Shown in pieces: positions 44,142-53,277 of a DNA stretch of 64,000 nt (position 1 is the first letter of the stretch; each line of letters opens with the position of its first letter). This stretch comes from CAVYXA01 sp963846775 (GTDB taxonomy: Bacteria > Verrucomicrobiota > Verrucomicrobiia > Chthoniobacterales > UBA10450): the NCBI GenBank assembly GCA_963846775.1, contig CAWJXB010000006.1, positions 2,220,795-2,284,794 of the forward strand, given 5' to 3'. The position numbers were made by a program, and so were the translations under genes. The notes under the pieces are model-generated. The model was not told the origin of the DNA, searched no databases, and worked only from the letters and a program-made list of their open reading frames with translations.

Positions 44142-44939
44142 TTGCGCCGCGACCTGCTTGTCACCAAACCATTGACCACAGGATTGCAGCGGAAGGCGGG
44201 CACCGCTACAAATGCGGCCGTGGGCGCGACCAAGGTCGAGTTCGAAAAACGGTTCTGGATCATCACCGCGATCTATTTCACGGGATTTTGCCTTTCCGAG
44301 CTCGACAAGGTTCCCTTCATTGCCGCGCTGCGGCATTTGATTGCTCCGTCGATCGTCGGCGGGGAGCCGCAGGCGATAGTGTTCGCCCGAATCGTGATCG
44401 TCGCGGGCGCACTGCTCGTTTTTCTCGCAGCCGCATTGCGGACCTGGGGAACGGCGTATTTGCGGACCGAAGTCGTGCACGACACCACACAACACTCCGA
44501 AACGCTCGTAGCCGATGGGCCTTTTCGTTACACGCGAAATCCGCTTTATCTGGCAAGCCTGCCGATGGCGGCTGGAATCGGCGTCCTCGCCAGCCGTTCC
44601 GGATTTATCTTTCTGGTGGCGGCGAACTGGATTTTTATTTATCGGCTAATTTTTCGCGAAGAAGATTCCCTGCTGAAAACTCAGGGGGAATCGTATCGGG
44701 CGTATTGCCGAGCGGTCCCGCGTTTCTGGCCCGCGCTAAAGCCGCGCGTTCCGTCCGGCAATCTACGGCCCGACTGGGACCAGGCCTTCGTGGGAGAGAG
44801 CTTTGTCTGGTTGTTCGGTCTAGCCGAGTTGTTGATCGCCGCGACCCTGAATCCCTGGATCGGTGTCACTGCCTTTTTGCTCGGGTTCGTCGCACATTTT
44901 CTGATCACACGACGGATCCAAAAGCAGCGAAGCGCGTAG
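44142..44939 (+). CDS. Isoprenylcysteine-carboxyl methyltransferase family protein
   Basis: 265 residues from a TTG at 44142 (an SD, AAAGGAGG, is just before it but too close; a later start is possible). Four or more helices; GPFRYTRNPLYLASL and EEDSLLKTQGESYRAYCRAV carry the PEMT/ICMT motifs. The C-terminal ~60 residues add a further membrane segment. Related to, but larger than, the gene at 23919. Confidence 0.8.
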   Translation: MRRDLLVTKPLTTGLQRKAGTATNAAVGATKVEFEKRFWIITAIYFTGFCLSELDKVPFIAALRHLIAPSIVGGEPQAIVFARIVIVAGALLVFLAAALRTWGTAYLRTEVVHDTTQHSETLVADGPFRYTRNPLYLASLPMAAGIGVLASRSGFIFLVAANWIFIYRLIFREEDSLLKTQGESYRAYCRAVPRFWPALKPRVPSGNLRPDWDQAFVGESFVWLFGLAELLIAATLNPWIGVTAFLLGFVAHFLITRRIQKQRSA

Positions 44940-45011
44940 CACTCGACGCATGTCTGCAATGTCGGTCACGAAGGCTGACAATGCGATTGGTGCGGCGCAT
45001 ACTACACGACA

Positions 45012-46433
45012 ATGCTTGATCCTTCTGACGACGAAATGCGCAATTGGGGCAATTCAGTCATCCAACTGATGACCGATTATCTCCGCGATCTCCGCGATCA
45101 CAGAGTTTATGGCCGCATGTCTTCACGCGAGATCCGTGACCGGCTCGACTCCGCGCTTCCAACTAAAGGAATCGATTTTGACGGCCTGATTAAAGTTTTC
45201 CGCGAGACCATCATCCCCTTTAGCCGGCAGAACGCGCATCCGCGCATGTTTGGCTACGTGCAATCGCCCGGGACTCCGCTCGCCACTTTCGCCGACCTGC
45301 TCGCCTCGACACTGAACGCGAATCTTACGGTCTGGCGTTCCGCGCCGGCGCCCGTGGAACTCGAACGCCTGACGATCGATTGGATCCGGCAAATCCTTGG
45401 ATTCGATGCGGAAGCCGGTGGGCTCTTTGTCAGCGGTGGATCAATGGCCAATCTCGCTGCGATCGCCGCTGCGCGGCAGGCGAGAGATCACTCGCCAGGT
45501 CGCCTGCGCATGTATGCGTCGAGCGAGACGCACTTTTCCATCGCCAAAGCAGCAGCGCTTTTAGGAATTGGACGAGAAAATGTGCGCCAGGTCGCGGTCG
45601 ATGAGCGTTTCAAAACCCGGACGGACGATCTCGTTGCAAAAATCACCGCCGACCTGGAAGCGGACTACGTTCCATTCTGCGTCATTGCAAACGCCGGAAC
45701 CGTGAACACAGGCGCCGTCGATCCGTTAAAGGAGATTCGAGAGGTTGCGAATCGCTTCCAACTTTGGATGCATGTGGACGGGAGTTACGGCGCCTTCGCC
45801 CTCCTCGCGGAATCAGCGAGAAAATTGTTCGAGGGCATCGAGCAGGCGGATTCGATCGCGCTTGATCCTCACAAATGGCTCTATCTTCCCGTAGATGTTG
45901 GCTGCGTGATTTACCGCGCACCAGAAATCGCACGGGCCGCTTTTTCCCATGAGGCCGAATACACGCGCGTTATCGGGGAAAAAGCAGATGAGGCCTTCGC
46001 ATTTTGGGACTACGGGCCGGAGTTGTCGCGGCGTTTTCGAGCGCTCAAAGTGTGGATGTTATTGAAAGGAGTCGGCCTCGATTCCCTGGGCGCAGCGATT
46101 GAAAGCAATCTTGCGTGTGTGCGTTATCTCGAGACGATGGTCCGGGCCAGCGACGACTTCGAGATGGCCGCGCCTGTCGAGTTGTCAATCTTCTGCTTTC
46201 GCCATGTGCCGTTGTATCTCAGAAGCGAATCGCCACAGGCAATCGACGACTTCAATGAGCGACTACTAATCGCCTTGCAACGAGATGGCAGCTCGTATCT
46301 CTCCAATACCACGCTAGGCGGCCGCTTCGCACTGCGCGGTTGCGTGCTGAATTATCGGACCACCTTGCGCGATATGAAGATCTTGCTCGACGATTTGCGA
46401 CGCGTAGCAAAAACGCTACCGACTTCTGTCTAA
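45012..46433 (+). CDS. PLP-dependent amino-acid decarboxylase (group II)
   Basis: 473 residues. Schiff-base Lys in SIALDPHKWLYLPVD, with LFVSGGSMANLAAI, FCVIANAGTVNTGAVDPL and WMHVDGSYGAF. Matches the aromatic-L-amino-acid/glutamate decarboxylase group; the substrate may be Trp, Tyr, Phe, Dopa or Asp. Cytosolic; would produce an amine and CO2. Stands alone, transcribed rightward from its own start at 45012. Confidence 0.85.
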   Translation: MLDPSDDEMRNWGNSVIQLMTDYLRDLRDHRVYGRMSSREIRDRLDSALPTKGIDFDGLIKVFRETIIPFSRQNAHPRMFGYVQSPGTPLATFADLLASTLNANLTVWRSAPAPVELERLTIDWIRQILGFDAEAGGLFVSGGSMANLAAIAAARQARDHSPGRLRMYASSETHFSIAKAAALLGIGRENVRQVAVDERFKTRTDDLVAKITADLEADYVPFCVIANAGTVNTGAVDPLKEIREVANRFQLWMHVDGSYGAFALLAESARKLFEGIEQADSIALDPHKWLYLPVDVGCVIYRAPEIARAAFSHEAEYTRVIGEKADEAFAFWDYGPELSRRFRALKVWMLLKGVGLDSLGAAIESNLACVRYLETMVRASDDFEMAAPVELSIFCFRHVPLYLRSESPQAIDDFNERLLIALQRDGSSYLSNTTLGGRFALRGCVLNYRTTLRDMKILLDDLRRVAKTLPTSV

Positions 46434-46453
46434 GCCCAGATTGCGTATCGCGC

Positions 46454-47137
46454 TTATTTCTTGCCCGCGCGGGTGTAGTTGATTTCCATCGTCTTCACTT
46501 CGTTGCCGCCACGCTTCTCGTACCATTCAAAGGTCATATGGCTGTTATCGGCGATCTTCAGCACTTCGCGGATTTGTTGTTTCATTCCCGGCATCGCTTC
46601 GAATTCCGAAGTGTAAGTGAATGTCTTGGTCGACGGATCGTAGTCGCCCTCTGAGAACATGATGCCCGTGCCCATGTTATCGATCCAAGAGCCGACGAAT
46701 TTCTTTTTCACGTTGTCGTAGCCTTCGATTCCATGTCCTTTAAATGTCATTTCCTTTTTCTTGCCGTCGGGACCGGGCATTTCCATCTTGCCAGTCACAT
46801 CCATGATGGAGAAACGGCCGTCCATGATCGATTTCCTGACGGCGGTGCCCTTTGATTCTTCCGGCTTGGCGTTCGGATCGGGATTCATCCAGAACTTGAT
46901 GGTGTAATTCCAATTGCCGTCGAGGCCGGAGAGAAGTTTGTGGTTCTCGTTGAGTTTCGACAACTCCATCATCTGTTTCATCATCTCCTGCTGATTCGGC
47001 TGGCCGCCTGAAGCCGCTGGTTGAGCCGCACTCGAGCTGGATGCATCCGCGGGAGACATGGAGGTTGTTTGCGCAAACGAGGGAGTCGCGATCAGTGCCG
47101 CGAACAGAATTGTGATTAATGGCGTTAATATTTTCAT
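46454..47137 (-). CDS. DUF1579 family exported protein
   Basis: 227 residues from the ATG at 47137 (signal peptide MKILTPLITILFAALIATPS). After a Ser/Gln-rich linker the DUF1579 domain runs LLSGLDGNWNYTIKFWMNPD, GYDNVKKKFVGSWIDNMGTG, ending in MKTMEINYTR-like strands. A beta-barrel-type unknown family commonly found in soil Verrucomicrobia. Periplasmic or secreted. Confidence 0.8.
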   Translation of the reverse strand: MKILTPLITILFAALIATPSFAQTTSMSPADASSSSAAQPAASGGQPNQQEMMKQMMELSKLNENHKLLSGLDGNWNYTIKFWMNPDPNAKPEESKGTAVRKSIMDGRFSIMDVTGKMEMPGPDGKKKEMTFKGHGIEGYDNVKKKFVGSWIDNMGTGIMFSEGDYDPSTKTFTYTSEFEAMPGMKQQIREVLKIADNSHMTFEWYEKRGGNEVKTMEINYTRAGKK

Positions 47138-47258
47138 GGGCAGATTCTGCCAGCGATCCGCCTTCGCGTAAAGCTCCGGCGCGACAGGCCGGTGACAGGT
47201 GGCAAGTGACAAGTGCGAAGCCAGGAAGGAAATGTTCGCGTGGCCAATTTTTAGTTAT

Positions 47259-47282
47259 GCGGCTGACACAGCCGCCTCTACA
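47259..47282. repeat. GCGGCTGACACAGCCGCC-type hairpin, copy 2
   Basis: GCGGCTGACACAGCCGCC then TCTACA; 7-bp arms around a 4-nt loop. It lies directly upstream of the cupin gene; another copy in the same orientation follows that gene. Confidence 0.75.
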
Positions 47283-47297
47283 GTTAGGATCCTGAAG

Positions 47298-47642
47298 ATG
47301 AAACGAGAAAATCCGACAATTGAAATTTGTCCCGGCATCACCCGCCGGACCGTCGCGCATGGAAAGACGATGTATCAGATGATGGCGATGCTGGCGGCCG
47401 GGAGTACCATGCCTGCGCATTCGCATCCTCAGGAGCAGATCGTTCACATTCTCGAAGGACAAATGCGCCTCATCGTTGACGGCGTGCCCCACGAGCTTTT
47501 ACCTGGCGATTCTTTCTATCTCGCGAGCAATGTTCCGCATGGCGTGGAAACGCTGTTACCCACGCGTGTGCTCGATACGTTCAGCCCGCCGCGAAACGAC
47601 TATCTGGCGATCGACGAAAAAGTTCGCCACGGCGCGTTGTAG
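47298..47642 (+). CDS. Cupin-domain protein
   Basis: 114 residues from the ATG at 47298. Cupin motif 1 with metal ligands PAHSHPQEQIVHILEGQ and motif 2 LPGDSFYLASNVPHGVE. Single-domain cupin; metal-dependent dioxygenase or isomerase-like, unknown. Flanked on both sides by the GCGGCTGA...CAGCCGCC hairpin. Its last ~30 codons are duplicated inside the chimera at 24423. Confidence 0.85.
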   Translation: MKRENPTIEICPGITRRTVAHGKTMYQMMAMLAAGSTMPAHSHPQEQIVHILEGQMRLIVDGVPHELLPGDSFYLASNVPHGVETLLPTRVLDTFSPPRNDYLAIDEKVRHGAL

Positions 47643-47669
47643 AGACCAGATAGGAACAATTAGAGCAAT

Positions 47670-47693
47670 CCGCGGCTGACTCAGCCGCCTCTA
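47670..47693. repeat. GCGGCTGACACAGCCGCC-type hairpin, copy 3
   Basis: GCGGCTGACTCAGCCGCC then TCTACA, 28 bp past the cupin stop codon; it also touches the end of the next gene on the opposite strand. Confidence 0.75.
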
Positions 47694-47984
47694 CACCCGC
47701 TTCGCGGAACGTTTGTTCCTATTTCTTTTCGCGATAGCGCGCTTGTTTCTCGCTCCTGATCCGGCGCGCCCTGCGGTCGCGCTGTAGAAGCCGCGAATCA
47801 TCGCTTCGCGAATGATCGCTTTTTCGGCCCGGTCCGTTGCATTCACCATTCGCTCCGCTAGTTCGGACAATTCTTTGCCGGTGAGCCGCCGTTCGGCATC
47901 CAGCTGATAAGTAAAACGGATCACACTCAACTGTTCTTTGGGATCGAGCTGCTTGATCTCCTCGATGATTTCGTTAGCGCTCAT
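47691..47984 (-). CDS. Small hypothetical protein, antitoxin-like
   Basis: About 97 residues from the ATG at 47984 (SANEIIEEIKQLDPKEQLSV). N-terminal helical domain, middle RRLTGKELSELAERMVNATD, and a basic tail (KRAIAKRNRNKRSAKRV). The N-terminal helix resembles the addiction-module component/antitoxin family. No toxin partner is seen next to it; the tail overlaps the hairpin repeat. Confidence 0.5.
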   Translation of the reverse strand: MSANEIIEEIKQLDPKEQLSVIRFTYQLDAERRLTGKELSELAERMVNATDRAEKAIIREAMIRGFYSATAGRAGSGARNKRAIAKRNRNKRSAKRV

Positions 47985-48067
47985 GCCCAAAGTGTATTGC
48001 GAAGAGCAAGAATAAGCAATCGGAGACGGACGACACAAGGGTCTGCCCTCCGAGCACAAATCAAATC

Positions 48068-48364
48068 TTACTTCCTCCGATCAATAAAGATTTGCCAGCG
48101 CTTTACGCTTTCCAGTTTCAGGATGCCGTGCTCGGCCCACGGGTCGTTCTTCAGTTTCTCTCGCACTTCGTTTTCATCTTGAGCATTGAAGATCAACAAA
48201 GAGCCACCTTCATCGACCAAAGGGCCGCCCATCAAAATAAAACCATCATCAACGAGTTTATCGATGAACTTCGCGTGCTCATCCCAAAAGAGCTGCTCGC
48301 GCGTGCCCTTGGAGAAATCACGATTTGGACCGGCGGAAGAAATTGCCAGGAAAATATTTTTCAT
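48068..48364 (-). CDS. YCII-related protein
   Basis: 98 residues of the YciI family: KFIDKLVDDGFILMGGPLVD, SLLIFNAQDENEVREKLKND and PWAEHGILKLESVKRWQIFI. The dimeric alpha/beta barrel family is related to dioxygenases and EthD, with a His that may be catalytic. Function unknown. Confidence 0.8.
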   Translation of the reverse strand: MKNIFLAISSAGPNRDFSKGTREQLFWDEHAKFIDKLVDDGFILMGGPLVDEGGSLLIFNAQDENEVREKLKNDPWAEHGILKLESVKRWQIFIDRRK

Positions 48365-48396
48365 GACAGACCAACTTCAAACGCGCGCGCGTTGCG

Positions 48397-49428
48397 TCAC
48401 CTTTTCGGCTCGTCCGCAATCCGGAGTACAACTTTTCCCCGCGTATGATGGGTCGCAGCCTGTTGTTGGGCTGCGATCGCTTCATTCAGCGGGAGAACCT
48501 GCGTCACGATTGGTTTGATCTTTCCAGCGTCGATCAGTTGCGCGATCTCTGCCAGATCTTCAGCATCGGGATGAACGGAGATACCCGCGCTGCGAATGCC
48601 ACGCTTCTTAATTTCAGCTGGGTCGGGGCGCGCGACCAGCGACATGACGATGCCGCCTTTCTTCACCACACCGTAGGAACGAGCCAGCGTTTCCTTGCCG
48701 ACCGGATCGAGCACCGCGTCCACATCTTTGGCAACATCTTCAAATTTTGTCTTCGTATAATCTACTGCCACGTCTGCGCCGAGCTGCTTGAGAAGATCCT
48801 GGTTTCCCGTGGACGCAGTCGCTATGACGCGTGCTCCGCGCGCTTTTGCAATCTGGACCGCGAAACTACCGACGCCGCCCGAGCCGCCGTGAATTAGAAC
48901 GGTTTGTCCCGGTTGTAGTTTCGCGACGTCCACCAACGCTTGCCACGCGGTTAATGCGCCCATCGGCACCGCTGCGGCTTCCGCAAAGTTGAGAGACTTT
49001 GGCTTCGCGGCAACTTCCCATTCCTTGACAGTAACGTAATCCGCCCAGCCAGCGCCGAAAGTCGGGTACCCGTAAACCGCGTCGCCCACTTTGAGTTTCG
49101 TGACGTTTGCACCGGTCTTTTCGACGACACCGGCGATTTCGTAACCAGGGATCAGTGGCAGGTGTGTGCCAAATTCCCGCGCGTATTTTCCGCTGAGCGT
49201 GAGCGGGTCGGCTGGATTGACGCCGCTGGCAATCACGCGCACCAGTGCTTCATCTTCGTTCGGCTCCGGCCGCGGGACCTGCTCAAATTTCAAGACTTCG
49301 GGTGCGCCGTACTCATGTGCGACCACGGCTTTCATCATTGGCTTTTCGCCGGCGTCTGCAGAGCAAACGAACAGCAGTGGCAGAGTCGCAAGGCTTAAGA
49401 TGAAAGGTGTGCACCCAGACCTTTGCAT
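48397..49428 (-). CDS. Exported medium-chain (MDR) oxidoreductase
   Basis: 343 residues from the ATG at 49428, beginning with MQRSGCTPFILSLATLPLLF, a signal peptide ending near ADA. GYEIAGVVEKTG, VLIHGGSGGVGSFAVQIA (NAD(P)-binding GGxGxVG) and KVVLRI at the end. Zinc-less MDR (quinone oxidoreductase-like). An NAD(P)H-dependent enzyme with a Sec signal is odd, because no cofactor is expected outside the cytoplasm; possibly the signal is a membrane anchor or cofactor is bound before Tat-like export. Upstream ATGs exist in frame (49548). Confidence 0.75.
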   Translation of the reverse strand: MQRSGCTPFILSLATLPLLFVCSADAGEKPMMKAVVAHEYGAPEVLKFEQVPRPEPNEDEALVRVIASGVNPADPLTLSGKYAREFGTHLPLIPGYEIAGVVEKTGANVTKLKVGDAVYGYPTFGAGWADYVTVKEWEVAAKPKSLNFAEAAAVPMGALTAWQALVDVAKLQPGQTVLIHGGSGGVGSFAVQIAKARGARVIATASTGNQDLLKQLGADVAVDYTKTKFEDVAKDVDAVLDPVGKETLARSYGVVKKGGIVMSLVARPDPAEIKKRGIRSAGISVHPDAEDLAEIAQLIDAGKIKPIVTQVLPLNEAIAAQQQAATHHTRGKVVLRIADEPKR

Positions 49429-49592
49429 GGCGCAGTTTCGCGTGCGATTGCATGCGGCGCGAATCCGAATTTCGCTGCGCGTTTTCAGCATGGGATCAGG
49501 TGTCCACCTTTCAATTGAACCCTGCTGCGCTGAGTGCACAGTAGTCATAACGAGTGAAAGCCGCTGCTGCTCAGAATTCCGGTGCGAGGAAA

Positions 49593-50570
49593 ATGATCAT
49601 TGTCCTCGCTGTGATGATAACTATCTGCCTGGTCTCACTGATTGTCGCAGGTGCAGCCAGCTTGATCTCGCTGGCAGACAGAGTCCATCCGATCGCTGGC
49701 ACGATCGTATTCTGGGCTGTTTGTCTGGCTGGTGGATTTTTTGCGCTCTATTGTGCAATTGCATACGCAAGGCTTCCCGCGGCGCTTGTCCCACCGGAGG
49801 AGGATTCCGGTCCGCAGCATGACGCCTACTTGCAGGCTCTTCGTATCCGACTTGCCGCAAATCCTCGGACACGCGATCTGCCGCTCGTCACCGAGGAGGA
49901 GATCGAAAAGGCAATTGGGCATCTTTCAGTTCAAGCGGATTCAGTCGTCCGCAGGACGGCAAGCACGGTGTTTCTTAGCACCGCTTTAATGCAAAATGGC
50001 CGGCTGGATGGGCTCATAGTCCTGTTTACTCAAATTCAAATGGTTGCGCGTATTGCGCGCATTTATGTGCAGCGGCCTTCGCCTCGCGAATTGGGGCGGC
50101 TGTATGCGAATGTTGCTGGCACAGCTTTTGTGGCGAGCGGACTCGAATCGCTCGACCTTGGAGAGATGGTCGCGCCGCTCGCTGTCTCGGTAGTGCCGGC
50201 GCTCAAAGGCGGAATCCCAGGCTTGAGCGGCATCTCGGCTCTCCTGGTGAAGTGTGTTTCCAATGGCGCTGCGAACGCGTTCCTCACACTGCGCGTCGGA
50301 GAAGTTGCGCGGCGCTACTGCGAACTTACTTCGCGATGTTCGCCTGAGCTTATCCGTAAATCGGCCACGACCGCGGCTGTTCAACATCTTGGGCGGATCG
50401 TGCGCGAAAACGGCGCGCTGGTTGTGAAGAAGATTTGGGCGAGCACTGGACGCGCGCTGATCGACAGCGGGGTATCGAAAGCCGAAGACATTGCAGGCGC
50501 GACGCGCGATCTTTTTGGCAAAATTTCACCCTGGCGATTGAAGGAAGAAGATCCTGCTGTTCGTCGGTGA
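49593..50570 (+). CDS. DUF697/YcjF-like membrane protein
   Basis: About 325 residues from the ATG at 49593. Two N-terminal transmembrane helices (MIIVLAVMITICLVSLIVAG and AGTIVFWAVCLAGGFFALYC), then a helical domain: HLSVQADSVVRRTASTVFLS and GLIVLFTQIQMVARIARIYV are the DUF697 signature. Similar C-terminal DUF697 domain in the protein at 58194. Perhaps a stress-related membrane protein; the gene's tail overlaps the convergent 50381 ORF. Confidence 0.65.
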   Translation: MIIVLAVMITICLVSLIVAGAASLISLADRVHPIAGTIVFWAVCLAGGFFALYCAIAYARLPAALVPPEEDSGPQHDAYLQALRIRLAANPRTRDLPLVTEEEIEKAIGHLSVQADSVVRRTASTVFLSTALMQNGRLDGLIVLFTQIQMVARIARIYVQRPSPRELGRLYANVAGTAFVASGLESLDLGEMVAPLAVSVVPALKGGIPGLSGISALLVKCVSNGAANAFLTLRVGEVARRYCELTSRCSPELIRKSATTAAVQHLGRIVRENGALVVKKIWASTGRALIDSGVSKAEDIAGATRDLFGKISPWRLKEEDPAVRR

Positions 50571-51064
50571 TTCTTTGATTTCGCGGCGACCGGAGCGTTA
50601 GAAGCGTGCAGATGGATAATGAGCCACTGCCCATTCATCCTGGTAAGCACAAGAGTTCGACGCGCGATCCGCTCTTCATTCCTGAGGTGGAATGAGACAA
50701 CCGCGCTGTGCCCGGGCATCATTTGAATCGAAAGATCCTCAGGGACCAGATGGTGAAATGGCGGACCCGCCTTCGCCGTGCTGCGGATTGAGGCGAAAAC
50801 GCGCTCGAAACGTTGCTGGATCGCTTGTTTCCCCTGGACACGTTCAGGCGGTTCCGGCATCGGGAAAAACACGGTCGCGTCGTCAGCAAAACAGGCGATG
50901 AACTGCTTCATATCGAGGTTCTCGAATGCGCGCAAAAACTCTCGAGCAAATGCTTCAATAGCTGAGCGATCCTCGGTTTCGTTCGCGGTTTCGCCGGCAC
51001 ACGCCCACGGGGACAACACAGTCAGAAATGCTATTGCTGCAACGATGCAGCTTTTATCGGTCAT
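50381..51064 (-). CDS. SnoaL/DUF4440-like exported protein
   Basis: About 227 residues from the ATG at 51064; signal peptide (CIVAAIAFLTVLSPWACAGE). FAREFLRAFENLDMKQFIAC, FADDATVFFPMPEPP, RTLVLTRMNGQWLIIHLHAS is an NTF2-like fold with a steroid-isomerase-type pocket. The last ~60 residues (after LHASN) look random and overlap the convergent gene by 190 bp, so the natural end may be earlier. It starts in the stop of the Aas-like gene (ATGA), so co-translated. Confidence 0.65.
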   Translation of the reverse strand: MTDKSCIVAAIAFLTVLSPWACAGETANETEDRSAIEAFAREFLRAFENLDMKQFIACFADDATVFFPMPEPPERVQGKQAIQQRFERVFASIRSTAKAGPPFHHLVPEDLSIQMMPGHSAVVSFHLRNEERIARRTLVLTRMNGQWLIIHLHASNAPVAAKSKNHRRTAGSSSFNRQGEILPKRSRVAPAMSSAFDTPLSISARPVLAQIFFTTSAPFSRTIRPRC

Positions 51065-53271
51065 GTGCGCGGGCCTCCAGCTACGAGTCCCTGGCATTTC
51101 TTTAAATCGAGTTTGCCGGAGGCGAGGACTGGAATTGCTTCAACGCGCTGGACCTGTTTGGGAATCCACAAGTTCGGCACGCCCGCTTCGTGAAGCTTGC
51201 TGCGCAACTCCGCGAGATCGATATCTACCGCGCTAAGCAGAACGAGCGCCTCGCCTTTTGCCTCGTCCTGCACGCCCATGACTGCTAGCGGACGCTCGTC
51301 TCTCCCAGACAAACCAAGGAGATCGACAATTTTGGTTTCGATTGTTTCGTGCGGCACCATTTCGCCGCCGATTTTCGAAAATCGCGACAGGCGCCCTTCG
51401 ATATAAAGAAATCCGTCCTCATCGAACCGGCCGATGTCGCCTGTTTTCAACCAGCCATCGCGAAGAACTTCCGCGGTTTGTTTGGGATCGTGCAGATAGC
51501 CTTCGAAAATGTTTGGCCCGCGCAGCCAAAGCATTCCGGTTTCATACAGCGAAAGTTTTTGGTCCATTTCCGGTTCGCGAATTTCCGCGGCGATTCCCGG
51601 TGCCAGCCTGCCAACTGAGCCTAAACGGCTGGATGGTTGCACACGTTCTCCAGGCTTTTTCGGTTCCGGATCAGGCAGATTTGTGCTTACCACCGGCGCT
51701 GTCTCGGTGAGGCCGTAGCCTTCAAAGACTTTTTTGTCGAACCGTTTTTCAAAATGGCTGGCAAGGTCGAGCGGCAACTTTTCGGCCCCGGTGATAATGA
51801 GGCGTAAGCTGCGAAGCTGATGCGGTTCGGCTTTGCGCAGGTACATGCGCAGAAAAGTGGGGGTTGCTAGAAGGAACGTTAGTTTGTATTGCTCGATCAA
51901 CGCTGCGTTCTTCGCCGCTTCCAGCGGATTGGGATACGTGACAATTCGCACGCCTTCGATGAGCGGATACCAGAGTGTGACGGTCGATCCGAAGGTGTGA
52001 AAGAACGGCAGCGACGCGAGGATGGCGTCGCTCTCTCGTGCGTCCAGCAGTTGCCGAAACTGCGAGACGTTTCCGACGACGTTGCGGTGGCTGATTACAA
52101 CGCCCTTTGGTTCTCCGGTGGTTCCACTTGTAAAAAGCAAAACCGCTTCTCTGTGGCCGCCTTCCTTTGGAATTTGCAAAAGACGCAAGAGCAAACGTGC
52201 TGGAACCAGGATCGACATGATCCACCAGAAAACGATCTGGCGTTTCAACTGCGGCATCAGTTCGTCCAATTTCAAAACGCGTTCCGGCCACGGAAAATCT
52301 TTGAGTCGTTCCATGAATTGCGTGGCTGAAATTGCGACGCGCAAGTTAGCGCGCCGGCAGCAAGATTCATTCGCCGCGCGTCCCACTGTGAAATTGAGAT
52401 CGGCAGGAACCTTGTCCGCGAGCGTGACCGCCAGGTTGGCCACCATCGATCCTTTGCTGGCGGGCAAAACGATGGCGATTCGTTCGTCAGAAAATTCTTT
52501 CCGAAGGTAGCGACTCAATGCCGCTGCCGCGCCGAGCAACTTTGCCCGGCTGAGCTGGCTATGATCGATTCCGTCGATCACCGCCGTCGCGAACCGTCTG
52601 CGCTTCAGCCCGCGCACACATTCTTCGGCGAGGTGTCGATCTAACGACGGACGTCGGTTGAAACAAAATTCGCCGAGCTTAAGCAACTCCTCACGAACCG
52701 TCGCATTGTCGGCTGCCTCGGCTTGGAGCGGTTTGCCAAAGGCGATCGCTACAGGGTACGGGATGCGCTTGGGAAATTTGGTGAAAAATCGTCCGCCCTG
52801 GAACGAGAAGATCGAGCCCCAGAGTTGATCGAGCCAAACCGGAACGACCTGCGCATTGGTGTGCCGTGCGATCAATTCGTAACCGCGCTGCAAACGCAAA
52901 AGAACCCCGGTGCGTTCCAACTGGCCCTCGGGAAAAAGACAGACGATCTCACCCTCGGCAATTTTTTCCGCCGCGGCGCGAATGGCGGAACGCGAATTGC
53001 GAATATTGATTGGAATACAACCTAGCGTGCGCAGAATCGGGTGCAGAACCGGTTTGTAATAATGTTCCTGGTCGATGACGTACCGAATCGGGCGCGAGCA
53101 AGCGAGCTGCAGGACGATGGCGTCTACCCAGGTGATGTGGTTAGGCAAAAGTAGAAAACCGCCTGCGGGAATGTTTTCCAATCCCAGCGCGGTGACCCGG
53201 TAAAAGCAACGCACGAGCAGCCGGCCGAAAGAATAAAGCGCGCGTTCAGCCGCGGACGTGCTGTGAGACAT
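51061..53271 (-). CDS. Bifunctional acyltransferase-acyl-ACP/CoA synthetase (Aas-like)
   Basis: 736 residues from the ATG at 53271. N-terminal PlsC-like 1-acylglycerol-phosphate acyltransferase (LLPNHITWVDAIVLQ as NHxxxxD; FPEGQLERTG), then an AMP-binding synthetase with LFTSGTTGEPKGVVISHRNV (A3), GYGLTETAPVVSTN, TGDIGRFDEDGFLYIEGR and a C-terminal GKLDLKK. Same two-domain order as E. coli Aas. It re-acylates 2-acyl-lysophospholipids or activates exogenous fatty acids, at the inner membrane. The start lies 7 bp before the GIY-YIG element end. Confidence 0.9.
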   Translation of the reverse strand: MSHSTSAAERALYSFGRLLVRCFYRVTALGLENIPAGGFLLLPNHITWVDAIVLQLACSRPIRYVIDQEHYYKPVLHPILRTLGCIPINIRNSRSAIRAAAEKIAEGEIVCLFPEGQLERTGVLLRLQRGYELIARHTNAQVVPVWLDQLWGSIFSFQGGRFFTKFPKRIPYPVAIAFGKPLQAEAADNATVREELLKLGEFCFNRRPSLDRHLAEECVRGLKRRRFATAVIDGIDHSQLSRAKLLGAAAALSRYLRKEFSDERIAIVLPASKGSMVANLAVTLADKVPADLNFTVGRAANESCCRRANLRVAISATQFMERLKDFPWPERVLKLDELMPQLKRQIVFWWIMSILVPARLLLRLLQIPKEGGHREAVLLFTSGTTGEPKGVVISHRNVVGNVSQFRQLLDARESDAILASLPFFHTFGSTVTLWYPLIEGVRIVTYPNPLEAAKNAALIEQYKLTFLLATPTFLRMYLRKAEPHQLRSLRLIITGAEKLPLDLASHFEKRFDKKVFEGYGLTETAPVVSTNLPDPEPKKPGERVQPSSRLGSVGRLAPGIAAEIREPEMDQKLSLYETGMLWLRGPNIFEGYLHDPKQTAEVLRDGWLKTGDIGRFDEDGFLYIEGRLSRFSKIGGEMVPHETIETKIVDLLGLSGRDERPLAVMGVQDEAKGEALVLLSAVDIDLAELRSKLHEAGVPNLWIPKQVQRVEAIPVLASGKLDLKKCQGLVAGGPRT

Positions 53272-53277
53272 CTTATA

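Noticed and set aside
51749..52291. 180-aa minus-strand ORF inside the Aas-like gene
   Set aside because: It is an alternate frame of the AMP-binding domain; the in-frame synthetase motifs leave no doubt which frame is coding.
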